Shown here piece by piece: positions 49,414-58,059 of a DNA stretch of 64,000 nt. The translations under genes and the position numbers were made by a program. The stretch is from positions 1-64,000 of the forward strand of contig NZ_JALBGC010000001.1 in the NCBI RefSeq assembly GCF_022631375.1, written 5' to 3'. This stretch comes from Hymenobacter cyanobacteriorum. GTDB lineage: Bacteria; Bacteroidota; Bacteroidia; Cytophagales; Hymenobacteraceae. Position 1 is the stretch's first letter, and the number at the start of each line of letters is the position of its first letter. Below the pieces are notes generated by a model. It was not told where the DNA came from, ran no database searches, and was given only the letters and a program-made list of their open reading frames with translations.

Positions 49414-50760
49414 CTATGCCTCTTCCTCGTGGAAGCGAATGCCATAATCGGCCGCCAGCTCCTCCAGAATGGGCTCGTACAAGTCGGCCTGCACCGGAAT
49501 CAGCACGCCGCGCTGGGGCACTTCGCCGCGCAGCAGGCGGCGCACAGCCATGCCCAGCGGCAGGCCCACGGTTTTGGCCATACCGGTGTGGGTGGCGTCG
49601 TCGCCCTCCACGGCCAGCGACGATGTGAGGCGGTGCGTGATTCCATCCAGCTCAAACTCGAAGAGGTGCTGCATCACAATCAGGTCGTGGTCGTGGGGTT
49701 GCAGTTGCCATTTTTCGGCCAGCAGGCGCTCCAGCAACTGCGCGGGCGTAGCCTGAGCATGGCCCACGGGCCGGTCTGAAAACAGGCCCAGCCAATTCAG
49801 GCGGCCCATTTCCTCGCCGGTGGGGTTCAGGCCGAGGTAGGTGGCCGTGCGCTGGGCCAGGTCGAGGTGCGGGATGTGCGAGGCGGGCAGGTAGGCAGCC
49901 ACCAGCTCGGCCCAAGTCAGGGTTTCGGGGTTGTCGAGGTTCACCGAATCGTCGGTGAGGCCCAGGCGCACCAGCGCGTGCCAGGCAGCGCAGTAGCCCG
50001 GCCGCCGCAGCGTGCCGCGCAGAATGGTTGGAATCTCCTCCAAGCCGTACGGGGCGCGGTAGCTCAGCGAGTCGCGGTTGGCGTAGCCTTCAAAGTCGCC
50101 ATACTCGGGCACTGTCAGCGTTTCGGTGCGGGCAAATAATTGCTGGTATGGGATGAAACGTGGCAGTCCGTTTTCCAGAAATTTAGCCGTGCTTTGGCCC
50201 GCCAGTACCACGTTGCGCGGGTTCCAGGTGAACTTATATTTCCACGGATTGTCGCCCTCCGCCGCCGGGGCCAGCAGCCCGCCGCAGTAGCTTTTGAAAC
50301 TGGTAACAACCCCGCCCCGCGCCCGGATGTGCGCAATGGCCCGCATAGCCGACATATGGTCCAGCCCCGGGTCGAGCCCACATTCCATCAGCAGCGTCAC
50401 GCCGGCGGCCTGCGCTTCCTCGTGTAGCGCCCGAATCTCGGGGCTCACGTAGCTGGCCGTGGCCAGGTGGCGGCCCTGGCGCACGCAGGCCCGCGCCACC
50501 ACCGGGTGCAGGGCAGCGGGCAGCATCGAAATCACGGCATCGGCTTGGCTCACCAGCTCTTCCAGCTGGGCCTCGTTGGCCAGGTCGAAGGGCACGGCGC
50601 GGGCGTATTGCGAGTGCGCGGCCAGCACCGGCGCGAGGTGGGCCGGGTTCACGTCGGCCACGGTCAGAAACCAGTTTTCGGTGGGCGCGTGGCGCAGCAG
50701 GTATTGAATGAGGGACGAGGCCGAGCGGCCGGCCCCGAGAAGCAACAGGCGGGAAGTCAT
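49414..50760 (-). CDS. Saccharopine dehydrogenase family protein
   Basis: A 448-residue NAD(P)-binding enzyme. Rossmann motif LLLGAGRSASSLIQYLL at the N-terminus, FDLANEAQLEELVSQADAVI, then AGVTLLMECGLDPGLDHMSA and the C-terminal domain with GLFSDRPVG. Length and motifs fit saccharopine dehydrogenase (glutamate-forming) of the LYS9/LYSA type. It could act in lysine degradation. The -7 box ends 4 nt before the ATG. Confidence 0.85.
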   Translation of the reverse strand: MTSRLLLLGAGRSASSLIQYLLRHAPTENWFLTVADVNPAHLAPVLAAHSQYARAVPFDLANEAQLEELVSQADAVISMLPAALHPVVARACVRQGRHLATASYVSPEIRALHEEAQAAGVTLLMECGLDPGLDHMSAMRAIAHIRARGGVVTSFKSYCGGLLAPAAEGDNPWKYKFTWNPRNVVLAGQSTAKFLENGLPRFIPYQQLFARTETLTVPEYGDFEGYANRDSLSYRAPYGLEEIPTILRGTLRRPGYCAAWHALVRLGLTDDSVNLDNPETLTWAELVAAYLPASHIPHLDLAQRTATYLGLNPTGEEMGRLNWLGLFSDRPVGHAQATPAQLLERLLAEKWQLQPHDHDLIVMQHLFEFELDGITHRLTSSLAVEGDDATHTGMAKTVGLPLGMAVRRLLRGEVPQRGVLIPVQADLYEPILEELAADYGIRFHEEEA

Positions 50761-50764
50761 GCGG

Positions 50765-50772
50765 CAAAAGTA
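50765..50772 (-). promoter_or_regulatory. -7 box for the saccharopine-dehydrogenase gene, start-proximal
   Basis: Minus strand TACTTTTG, perfect consensus, ends 4 nt before the ATG at 50760; a leaderless mRNA is predicted. Confidence 0.65.
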
Positions 50773-50906
50773 GAACGCTGCGCTTAATGAGGGATTGAGA
50801 ATGAGGATTTACAATTGATGCAACTACCTATTACCTAAAAATTAGTAATTTTTAATTCTCGATTGGCCGCAGCGTATTACCTTCGCCGCCCCCTAATCCC
50901 ATCCGC

Positions 50907-51404
50907 ATGGCTCGCAATTCCCGCCAGCATCTTATTGACTTCGAAGAGCTGGACGCCGTTACCGACCTCACCCCGGCCGAACAAACCACCTGGCAGGCCG
51001 CCCGCGACGCCACCAACCACGCCTACGCGCCCTATTCGGGCTTTCACGTGGGCGCGGCCCTGCTGCTGGCCGATGGCACCGTGTTCAAGGGCACCAACCA
51101 GGAAAACGCGGCTTACCCTTCGGGCCTCTGCGCCGAGCGCACGGCGCTGTTCGGCCTCGCGGCGGCTCAGCCCGGCCACGCGCCCATCGTGGGCATGGCC
51201 GTGGCCGCCCGCCCCAGCGGCGGCGATTTCGGCCCGGCCCTCCCCTGCGGGGCCTGCCGCCAGGTGATGCTGGAGTACGAGTCGCGCCAGGGCCAGGCCA
51301 TTCCGCTGCTGTTGCCCGGCCGCGACGGCAACATTCTGCGCTTCAGCAGCCTCAGCGCCATCATGCCTTTCAATTTCTCGCCCGACGACCTGCCCACGGT
51401 GTAG
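50907..51404 (+). CDS. cdd: Cytidine deaminase
   Basis: A 165-residue zinc hydrolase of pyrimidine salvage. Substrate segment YAPYSGFHVGAALLLADG, zinc and proton-relay motif CAERTALFGLA (Cys-Ala-Glu) and PCGACRQVMLEY (two zinc Cys). Full length for the tetrameric form. TACCTTCG at 50878 is a one-mismatch -7 box. Followed after 14 bp by an esterase gene, probably co-transcribed. Confidence 0.96.
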   Translation: MARNSRQHLIDFEELDAVTDLTPAEQTTWQAARDATNHAYAPYSGFHVGAALLLADGTVFKGTNQENAAYPSGLCAERTALFGLAAAQPGHAPIVGMAVAARPSGGDFGPALPCGACRQVMLEYESRQGQAIPLLLPGRDGNILRFSSLSAIMPFNFSPDDLPTV

Positions 51405-51418
51405 GGGCGTTTTCACCA

Positions 51419-52063
51419 ATGGAGCACCACCTCACCGTGGCCCGCACGGCGCGCTACCAGCAATTGGGCGAGCTGTCGGCCCGCACCCGGCGCGTCTGGT
51501 TCGTGTGCCACGGCTACGGGCAGCTGGCGGCGTATTTCGTGCGCCACTTTGCATTTTTGGTTGAAAACCGCGACGATACCGTCATCATTGCCCCCGAAGG
51601 CCTCTCCCGCTTTTACCTGCAGGGCAACGGCGGCCGCGTGGGCGCCAGTTGGATGACGCGCGACGACCGCCTCGCCGAAATCGACGACCACGTGTGCTTC
51701 CTCAACCAGCTGGCGGCGGTAGTGCTAGGGCAATGTCCGGCCGATATCGAAACCACCGTGTTAGGTTTCTCGCAGGGCACAGCTACCGTCAGCCGCTGGC
51801 TTACCCGCGCCCATTTCCGGCCCGCGCACCTCATCCTCTGGGCCGGCGGCTTCCCCGAAGATATTGCCGCTGAAACTGCTCAAAAGCTCCTGCAAGGCCT
51901 GCCTTTATCAGTGGTGGTTGGCAACAACGATGAATATATTTCCCTGGCGCAGGCCAAACAGCAACACCAGCAGCTACAGCAGCTAGGGGCCGAAGCGCAG
52001 TTGCGCACTTTCGTCGGAAAGCACGAATTGAACCGGGCCATGCTGGAAAAGCTAACGCAATAG
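51419..52063 (+). CDS. Alpha/beta hydrolase, phospholipase/carboxylesterase-like
   Basis: A 214-residue cytosolic esterase: VWFVCHGYGQLAAYFV (HG oxyanion region), nucleophile Ser in LGFSQGTATVSRWL, acid Asp in VVGNNDEYISL and His in FVGKHELNRAML. It matches the dienelactone hydrolase/phospholipase-carboxylesterase group in size. Substrate unknown. It starts 14 bp after cdd. Confidence 0.85.
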   Translation: MEHHLTVARTARYQQLGELSARTRRVWFVCHGYGQLAAYFVRHFAFLVENRDDTVIIAPEGLSRFYLQGNGGRVGASWMTRDDRLAEIDDHVCFLNQLAAVVLGQCPADIETTVLGFSQGTATVSRWLTRAHFRPAHLILWAGGFPEDIAAETAQKLLQGLPLSVVVGNNDEYISLAQAKQQHQQLQQLGAEAQLRTFVGKHELNRAMLEKLTQ

Positions 52064-52077
52064 GACCTAAAAAAAGG

Positions 52078-52168
52078 AACGTCATGCTGAGCTTATCGAA
52101 GCATCTCTACCGGGCAAGTATTCAGTTACTATTGCGGTAAAGATGCTTCGACAAGCTCGGCATGACGT
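52078..52168. repeat. GCATGACG-family inverted repeat, divergent copy
   Basis: AACGTCATGCTGAGCTTATC then GAAGCATCTCTACCG, facing GCGGTAAAGATGCTTCGACA and AGCTCGGCATGACGT. Compensatory changes (CTTATCGAAG / CTTCGACAAG) largely keep the stem. Confidence 0.9.
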
Positions 52169-52182
52169 GCTTTACTTCTATC

Positions 52183-52929
52183 TTACTTCCGGTTGATTGT
52201 GGTAGCCGCGCCTTGCGCGCCAGCCAGCACCAGCACTTCGGCAATGGTTACGTGCGGCGGCCGCGTCACCATGAACACAATAACGTCGGCAATATCCTCG
52301 GCCTTCAGCGGCTCGAAGCCTTCGTACACCTTCGCCGCCCGCGCCTCGTCGCCCTTGAAGCGCACCTGCGAAAACTCGGTTTCTACCGCGCCCGGGTTCA
52401 CTTCGGCCACGCGCACGCCGGTGGGCAGCAGGTCGAGGCGCATGGTTTTGGTCAGCATCTGCACGGCAGCTTTGCTGGCGCAATACACGTTGCCATTCGC
52501 ATAAGCTTCCTGGCCGGCAATCGAACCCACGTTCAGAATAAAGCCGGTTTTTCGAGCCGTCATGCCCGGCAGCAGCGCATGCGTCACGTTCAGGAGGCCA
52601 CGCACGTTGGCGTCCAGCATCTGGTCCCAGTCGGCCGGGTCGCCGGCTTGAATGGGGCTTAGGCCGTGCGCGCCGCCGGCATTGTTCACCAGAATATCCG
52701 GCGCGCGCAATGCTTCCGGCAGCGAGGCCACGGCCGCATCCACGGCTGCCCGGTCGCGCACATCAAACGCCAGCACGTGCACTGGCACCGGGGCCAGCTC
52801 GGCGGCCAACTCATCGAGCCGCTCGCGCCGCCGCCCGGTCACCACCAGCTCATAGCCCGCCTTAGCCAATGCCACGGCCGTAGCCCGGCCAATGCCCGAC
52901 GAGGCGCCGGTTACAAAAGCAGTTTTCAT
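52183..52929 (-). CDS. Short-chain dehydrogenase/reductase (YdfG-like)
   Basis: A 248-residue NAD(P)-dependent oxidoreductase of classical SDR type: FVTGASSGIGRATAVALAKA, NNAGGAHG, catalytic Ser in VGSIAGQEAY and the YxxxK pair in YCASKAAVQML, PGAVETEFS. Arg residues after the second strand (TGRRRERL) favour NADP. Substrate likely a 3-hydroxy acid such as L-allo-threonine or serine by resemblance to YdfG; not certain. Confidence 0.88.
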   Translation of the reverse strand: MKTAFVTGASSGIGRATAVALAKAGYELVVTGRRRERLDELAAELAPVPVHVLAFDVRDRAAVDAAVASLPEALRAPDILVNNAGGAHGLSPIQAGDPADWDQMLDANVRGLLNVTHALLPGMTARKTGFILNVGSIAGQEAYANGNVYCASKAAVQMLTKTMRLDLLPTGVRVAEVNPGAVETEFSQVRFKGDEARAAKVYEGFEPLKAEDIADVIVFMVTRPPHVTIAEVLVLAGAQGAATTINRK

Positions 52930-53018
52930 GATTAGTTGTCAGTTTTTAGTTGCCCGTCGTTAGGCTGGTTCAGCAGCAGTTTGGCTAACAACTGACAACG
53001 AGCAACGGACAACTAACC
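52930..53018. repeat. Word-built inverted repeat (TTAGTTGTCAGTTTTTAG type)
   Basis: TTAGTTGTCAGTTTTTAGTTG on the left faces CAACTGACAACGAGCAACG and GACAACTAA on the right, filling the gap between the SDR start and the porT stop. Confidence 0.75.
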
Positions 53019-53822
53019 TTAGTTTTGGATATTAATATACAACGTCACCGCATTGGTGCTCATGTACTGCAGGCTGCGGCTGAACACGTCGTTGCGCGGC
53101 ACCAGCAGGTTTTTCAGGCCGTGCGAAAACCGAATTTCGGGTGCCAGCTTAAACAACGGGTAGAACAACTCCAGGCCCACGCCATACTCCAGCGTCAGGT
53201 CGCTGCCTTCGGCACGCAGCACGTTGTGCAGCGGGTCGTTGCGGCGGTTGCTGGCCGTCAGGGTCGGGTTCAGGCCCGCAATCATGTACATGCGCGAGTT
53301 GCGCCGACGGTTCGACTGATACTTCAGCAACACCGGAAACTGCACGATGGTCGACGTGATATTCTGCGTCACAATCGAGTCAGGTTTCGGATAGCCGTCA
53401 GGCCGAAACTCAATACTGCGCGTCTGAAAATTCACGCCCGGCGCAAACCGCAGAATAAACGGCGACTCGGGCCCGCCCAACCGCGCGTCGGCAATAAAGC
53501 CCACGCCAAGGCTCGGGCTGATGATGGAGTTGGCCGTCACCCATTTATTGGCCACGTAATAATCCGACTGTTCGATGTTGAATTTCGAGCCCGAAAAGCT
53601 GAGGTACATGCCCGGGTGAAACCAGCGCTCGTCGTAGGCCGGCAGGTTTTGCACCGTCACCGATTTCACCACGCCTTTGGAACTGCGGCTCACGCGCGAG
53701 CGCGCCTTGCGCTGGGCCTGTGCCGCCGAAGGCAGCAAGGCCAGCAAGCCCGCCACCAAGGCCAGCCGAATTAGTTGTGCGCCGTGTAGATGGAGCTGAT
53801 GCCGAAAGTGAGGGGTTGCCAT
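53019..53822 (-). CDS. porT: PorT-like outer-membrane beta-barrel protein (type IX secretion)
   Basis: A 267-residue outer-membrane protein. Long n-region then signal helix LIRLALVAGLLALLPSAAQA. After a basic segment, VQNLPAYDERWFHPGMYLSF and repeated amphipathic strands (FAPGVNFQTRSIEF, PVLLKYQSNRR and LTLEYGVGLELFYPLFKLAP) match PorT, a required T9SS component. Adjacent to ubiE as in other Bacteroidota. Its first 52 bases overlap the end of ubiE. It would support export of the amylase at 211. Confidence 0.82.
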   Translation of the reverse strand: MATPHFRHQLHLHGAQLIRLALVAGLLALLPSAAQAQRKARSRVSRSSKGVVKSVTVQNLPAYDERWFHPGMYLSFSGSKFNIEQSDYYVANKWVTANSIISPSLGVGFIADARLGGPESPFILRFAPGVNFQTRSIEFRPDGYPKPDSIVTQNITSTIVQFPVLLKYQSNRRRNSRMYMIAGLNPTLTASNRRNDPLHNVLRAEGSDLTLEYGVGLELFYPLFKLAPEIRFSHGLKNLLVPRNDVFSRSLQYMSTNAVTLYINIQN

Positions 53823-54499
53823 GCAGGTTCTTTGAAGCCGACTTTGGCGAGAATCGCCAAAAACTCGGGGCCATCCGGGAAAGCCTGCACCGATTCGGGC
53901 AGGTACGTGTATGCTGACTGGTCCTTGGAAATCATCTTGCCAAAAACCGGCAGCACCCGGCTGAAATAAAAATTATACGCTTGTTTAAGCGGAAAAGCCG
54001 TGGGTTTGCTGAACTCCAGCACCACCAGTTTGCCGCCTGGCCGCAGCACGCGGCGCATCTCGGCCAGCCCTTTCTCGAGGTGTGCAAAGTTGCGCACCCC
54101 AAACGAGGCCGTCACGGCATCAAACTCGCCATCGGCAAACGGCAGGTTTTCCGAGTCGCCCAGCTCCAGCTGAATACGGTGGCCGAGGCCTTTGGCGGCC
54201 AGCTTGCGGCGGCCCACCTCCAGCATGCCTTCCGAAATATCTACGCCCGTCACCTGCGCATTGGGGGCGGCAGCCCGTAGCGTTTCGATGGCGAAATCGG
54301 CGGTGCCGGTGGCAATGTCTAGAATGCGGGCCGGGCGCAGGGCCTTGAGCTCGTCCACGGCCTTGCGGCGCCAGTAAATGTCGGTGCCGACGCTCAGGAA
54401 ATGATTGAGGAAATCGTACTTGCCCGCGATGGAGTTAAACATCTGGGCAACCTGCGATTTCTTATCGGCGGAATTGTCTTTGTAGGGTACGACGGCCAT
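53771..54499 (-). CDS. ubiE: Demethylmenaquinone methyltransferase UbiE/MenG
   Basis: A 242-residue SAM-dependent methyltransferase for the last step of menaquinone synthesis. KSQVAQMFNSIAGKYDFLNH is the UbiE N-terminal signature, motif I ILDIATGTADFAIE, GVDISEGMLEVGRRK, then DSENLPFADGEFDAVTASFG and VRNFAHLEKGLAEM. Ends FGISSIYTAHN. Start at 54499 (MAVVPYKDNSADKK); upstream frame is antisense-like. Overlaps porT by 52 nt. Confidence 0.95.
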   Translation of the reverse strand: MAVVPYKDNSADKKSQVAQMFNSIAGKYDFLNHFLSVGTDIYWRRKAVDELKALRPARILDIATGTADFAIETLRAAAPNAQVTGVDISEGMLEVGRRKLAAKGLGHRIQLELGDSENLPFADGEFDAVTASFGVRNFAHLEKGLAEMRRVLRPGGKLVVLEFSKPTAFPLKQAYNFYFSRVLPVFGKMISKDQSAYTYLPESVQAFPDGPEFLAILAKVGFKEPAWQPLTFGISSIYTAHN

Positions 54500-54611
54500 G
54501 TGGGGCGCAAAGAACGGAAGTGAAGCGGAAAAATTGTCTCTCTCCAACGCCCAAACCCAATGGTTTGTTAGGCCCCGGCGGCAAATGCCACAGCCTGAGC
54601 GCCAAGGCCAC

Positions 54612-54648
54612 AAAAAAAGCGGGCCAGGCATGGTGCCCGGCCCGCTTC
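54612..54648 (-). terminator. Intrinsic terminator after the porE-like gene
   Basis: AAGCGGGCC-GGGCA ... TGCCTGGCCCGCTT hairpin on the minus strand followed by seven T, 28 bp after the stop codon. Confidence 0.9.
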
Positions 54649-54675
54649 TCCGTGTATGGAGAGTCAAAAACCGAA

Positions 54676-56925
54676 TTAGTTTTTGGCCTTCACTTTGGTT
54701 TTTTCGCCATTGGCGTCCTTGGCTTTGCCATCGATTTCGCCGTTAGCCGATTTCGTTTTGGTTTCGCTGCCGTCGGCACCTTTGGTTTTCACCTTCACTT
54801 TGTCCGAATTCTCGTCCACTTTGGTTTTCACCTTGGTGCCATCGGCCATTTTCACCTTGCTCTTGCCGGGAACCAGCGGAGCAGCAGTAGTCGTAGTCGT
54901 GGTGGTCGAGGTACCCATCGTGCTGGTGCCGGTGGCGCCAGTACCCATCGTGCCGGTGCCCATCGAGCCTTCGGTCCGTACGGCCTTGAACTCGTCGCGA
55001 CGGTTCAGCTGCATGTTCTCAGGCGAATCGTTCGGCGCGGCCGGACGACGCTCGCCGTAGCTCACCGTGGTCAGGCGCGAGTCGGCAATGCCCTGCTTCA
55101 CGAGGTAGTTCTTGGCAGCATCGGCGCGGTTCTGGCCGAGCACCATGTTGTACTCGTCGGTGTTGCGCGAGTCGCAGTGGCCTTCAATCGAGATGTTCAT
55201 CCCGGTGTTAGCCATCAGCGCCTGGCTGATGTTGTTCAGCTCGGTAATCGACTCCGGACGCAGCTTATACTTGTCGGTATCGAAGTAGATGTTCTTGAAC
55301 GTGCCACCGCCAGCGTAAGCAGTATCGATGTAATCGATGTAGAAGTTCTTGGTGATGGTGGTCGAATCGTTGGTCGACACCGGCACCGGGAACTCCTGCG
55401 TTTCGATGTTTTTGCCATCCTTGCTCACCGCTACCTGGTAGGTACGGCCCGAAAGCACGGCCACCTGGTAAGCGCCATCGGGCTTGGTTACGTCGCGGAA
55501 GCTCAGGGCCGTTTTGTCGGCCTGCTGCCCGCTGAACACCAGCTCCACACCCGGGATTACCGTGGTGCTATCGCGCTTCGAGAACACCTTGCCAACGATG
55601 TTGGCGTTTTTGATGTAGTTGATGGTGTAAATGTCCTTCTCACCGTAGCCACCAATGCGGTACGAGCTCAGGTAAGCATACGAGCCATCCGGGCTTAGGC
55701 GGTAGTAGGAGTCATCATCCGGCGTGTTCACCGGGTAGCCCATGTTCTGAGCCGGGCCCCACTTGCGGCCAGCTTCGTCGTACTCCGACTTGAAGATGTC
55801 GTAGCCGCCCATGGTGTTGTGGCCGCGCGACGAGAAATACAGCGTCTTGCCGTCCTTGCTCAGGTAGGGGCTGTCGTCGTCGTATTTAGTGTTGATGTTG
55901 GCGCCCAGCGAGCGGGGCGTGCCCCAATCCGAACCAATAGCCGAACGCGTGGCCGTGTACAGGTCCAGCGTGCCGTCTTCCGAGAACTTACCGGTCGAGA
56001 AGTAGATGGTCAGGCCGTCCGGCGTGATGAAGGCATCCGATTCGAAGGCTTTCGAGTTGATGTTGCCGTCCAGGGGCTTGGGAGCCGTCCAGTCGCCGCC
56101 CGACTTATCGGTCACGAAAATGTCGCCGTTGTTGTCGTTGCGATACATCAGCATCTTCGTATCGTTGTCGAAGAGCTGAATCGAAGCATCGTGGCCTTTG
56201 CCGTTCAGCACGCCGCTCAGCGAGCGGGGCTTCTGCCAGTTCTCGTCGTCGACGCGGGTGGCTTCGAAAACGTCTTCGTAATACTCGCCGTCGGCGGCTA
56301 CGCTTTTGTTCTTTTTGTCGCTCACGCTGCCGCTGGCACCGGTCACGTTCTCACCGCGCGAGGTGAAAATCAGAATTTTGTCATCCGACGAAATAACCGG
56401 GCTGTGCTCCGAGTACTGCGTGTTGATGGTCGGGCCCAGGTTCTTCACGAAGATGTCCTTCGGCGAGTTGAACTGCACCTTGGCGTTTTTGCTATGAGCA
56501 ATAAGCTGGGCGAGTTCGTCCTTGCGCTGGTCGTTTTTCTTCAGCGTGGCGTTGTAGGCCTGGTAGTGGGCAATGGCCTCGTCGAAGTTGTAGTTCAGGT
56601 GGTCGACCCGGCCCAGCCAGTAGTCCACGTCCTTCGAAACCTTCGGCTTCAGCTTCTGCGCTTTGTAGATGTAGTCGCTGGCCTTCTCCTTGTCGAACGA
56701 CATGTAGGAAATACCTGCGTTGAACAGCGCTTTGGCGTTGTTCGGGTCTTTGGCCAATACCTTCTCGTAGTAAGGAATGGCAGCGCGGTAGTTTTCCTGC
56801 TCGAAGAACTTGTTGCCGGTCTTGAGGTCTTTGCGCGTGCTTTGCGCTTGAGCCGGAGCAGCCACGGAGGCGGTGAGGGCAACGGCGCACGACGCTTGCA
56901 GTAACCTTCTGGATAAGTTGTCCAT
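54676..56925 (-). CDS. PorE-like OmpA-family protein with TPR and beta-propeller domains
   Basis: A 749-residue periplasmic protein. Signal peptide to about 28 (AAPAQA), TPR region (about 30-150; GNKFFEQENYRAAIPYYEKV), PD40-type propeller repeats (about 165-430; DGLTIYFSTGKFSEDGTLDL and DGKTLYFSSRGHNTMGGYDI), a carboxypeptidase-regulatory-like domain (about 440-520) and an OmpA peptidoglycan-binding domain (about 540-650; FDTDKYKLRPESITELNN and NMVLGQNRADAAKNYL). This order equals PorE, which ties the T9SS to the cell wall. The last 98 residues (652-749) are an unusual MGTG/T-run then Lys/Thr/Gly tail. Confidence 0.85.
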   Translation of the reverse strand: MDNLSRRLLQASCAVALTASVAAPAQAQSTRKDLKTGNKFFEQENYRAAIPYYEKVLAKDPNNAKALFNAGISYMSFDKEKASDYIYKAQKLKPKVSKDVDYWLGRVDHLNYNFDEAIAHYQAYNATLKKNDQRKDELAQLIAHSKNAKVQFNSPKDIFVKNLGPTINTQYSEHSPVISSDDKILIFTSRGENVTGASGSVSDKKNKSVAADGEYYEDVFEATRVDDENWQKPRSLSGVLNGKGHDASIQLFDNDTKMLMYRNDNNGDIFVTDKSGGDWTAPKPLDGNINSKAFESDAFITPDGLTIYFSTGKFSEDGTLDLYTATRSAIGSDWGTPRSLGANINTKYDDDSPYLSKDGKTLYFSSRGHNTMGGYDIFKSEYDEAGRKWGPAQNMGYPVNTPDDDSYYRLSPDGSYAYLSSYRIGGYGEKDIYTINYIKNANIVGKVFSKRDSTTVIPGVELVFSGQQADKTALSFRDVTKPDGAYQVAVLSGRTYQVAVSKDGKNIETQEFPVPVSTNDSTTITKNFYIDYIDTAYAGGGTFKNIYFDTDKYKLRPESITELNNISQALMANTGMNISIEGHCDSRNTDEYNMVLGQNRADAAKNYLVKQGIADSRLTTVSYGERRPAAPNDSPENMQLNRRDEFKAVRTEGSMGTGTMGTGATGTSTMGTSTTTTTTTAAPLVPGKSKVKMADGTKVKTKVDENSDKVKVKTKGADGSETKTKSANGEIDGKAKDANGEKTKVKAKN

Positions 56926-57127
56926 TGGAGGAGAGGTTTGAGAAAAAAAGATTTCTGAAGGGGTTATAGAAGAAAATGCGGCCCAAACGGACTACCGCCG
57001 CCGCCGCGGTCATTTTTGGGCTTATACTGAAAAAGCGCCGCAGGGTTAGGGCTTAATGCCGAATTGCGCCGAAGGTAACCGTCTATTTGCCGCCGATGCC
57101 AACAAAAGTGCAGCAGTGCCCGGCGGG

Positions 57128-57135
57128 CAAAGATA
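57128..57135 (-). promoter_or_regulatory. -7 box for the porE-like gene
   Basis: Minus strand TATCTTTG, perfect consensus, with TTTG about 22 nt upstream as a -33 candidate; predicted leader about 195 nt. Confidence 0.55.
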
Positions 57136-57312
57136 GGCTGATTGTGTACGAAACCGGCAAAAAGAGGGTTTGGGAGCCATTCTGGGGGCAAGCTGGTGCG
57201 GTGCCCGACACCGGTTGCAGAAACCGGGGGACCGCGCAAATATAGAAGCCTCAACGAAATAGCAACTGAACGGTGTTTTTTTTAACTCCGGGGCGGGCGG
57301 CGGGTTAGGGTG

Positions 57313-57320
57313 TAATTTTG
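57313..57320 (+). promoter_or_regulatory. -7 box for engB
   Basis: TAATTTTG, perfect consensus, 37 nt before the engB ATG. Confidence 0.6.
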
Positions 57321-57357
57321 CGGCCCCTTATTTTTTCATTTCTGGTGCCCGTTACCC

Positions 57358-57978
57358 ATGATTATCCGCGATGCCCGCTTTCTGACCAGTAATTCCCGCG
57401 CCGACCTCTGCCCTGCCCCCACGCTGCCGGAATACGCGTTTATTGGCCGTTCCAACGTGGGCAAGTCCTCGCTCATTAACATGCTCACGGGCCGCAATGG
57501 CTTGGCTAAAACGTCGGCCTCGCCGGGAAAAACGCAGTTAATTAACCATTTCATCATCAACGACGACTGGTTTCTGGTCGATTTGCCGGGTTACGGCTAT
57601 GCCAAAGTCAGCAAAGTATCGCGCGCCGAGTGGGCCAAGATGATTAATTACTACCTGCGCAACCGCCCCAACCTGATGTGCGTGTGCGTGCTCATCGACT
57701 CGCGCCACGCCCCGCAGGCGGTTGATTTGGAATTCATGGAAAAGCTCGGCGAAGAAGGCATTCCGTTCGTGATGATTTTCACGAAAACCGACAAGCAGTC
57801 GACGGCCCAGACCAAAGCCCTGATTACCGAATACCTGCGCAAGATGAGCGAAATATGGGACGAACTGCCGCGCTATTTCCTCACCTCGGCCGAAACGGCG
57901 CGGGGCCGCGAAGAGGTGCTGGAGTTTATTGCCGAAATAAACCAGCAATGGCAGGCCGATGCCGCCGCCGGGGCGTAA
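57358..57978 (+). CDS. engB: Ribosome biogenesis GTPase EngB/YsxC (YihA)
   Basis: A 206-residue GTPase for large-subunit assembly. G1 is FIGRSNVGKSSLINML, G2 Thr lies in the KTSASPGKTQ switch, G3 is VDLPGYGYAKVS, G4 is FTKTDK and G5 is LTSAET. N-terminal RDARFLTSNSRADLCPAP is typical of the family. Full length. Confidence 0.95.
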   Translation: MIIRDARFLTSNSRADLCPAPTLPEYAFIGRSNVGKSSLINMLTGRNGLAKTSASPGKTQLINHFIINDDWFLVDLPGYGYAKVSKVSRAEWAKMINYYLRNRPNLMCVCVLIDSRHAPQAVDLEFMEKLGEEGIPFVMIFTKTDKQSTAQTKALITEYLRKMSEIWDELPRYFLTSAETARGREEVLEFIAEINQQWQADAAAGA

Positions 57979-58059
57979 ATTGGCCCCGTAATTGCCTTTG
58001 GCGCGCCACCTGCCCGCAGGGTTGCTTTGCGTCTTATTTCCTGTTTCACTCCCCTATTT

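Larger units (their letters stand above)
56926..57357. other. Intergenic region between divergent porE-like gene and engB
   Basis: About 430 bp. It holds one -7 box for each direction (57128 and 57313) and would give the porE-like gene a leader of about 195 nt. No palindrome of either family, no RNA gene and no supported reading frame are seen. Confidence 0.6.
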
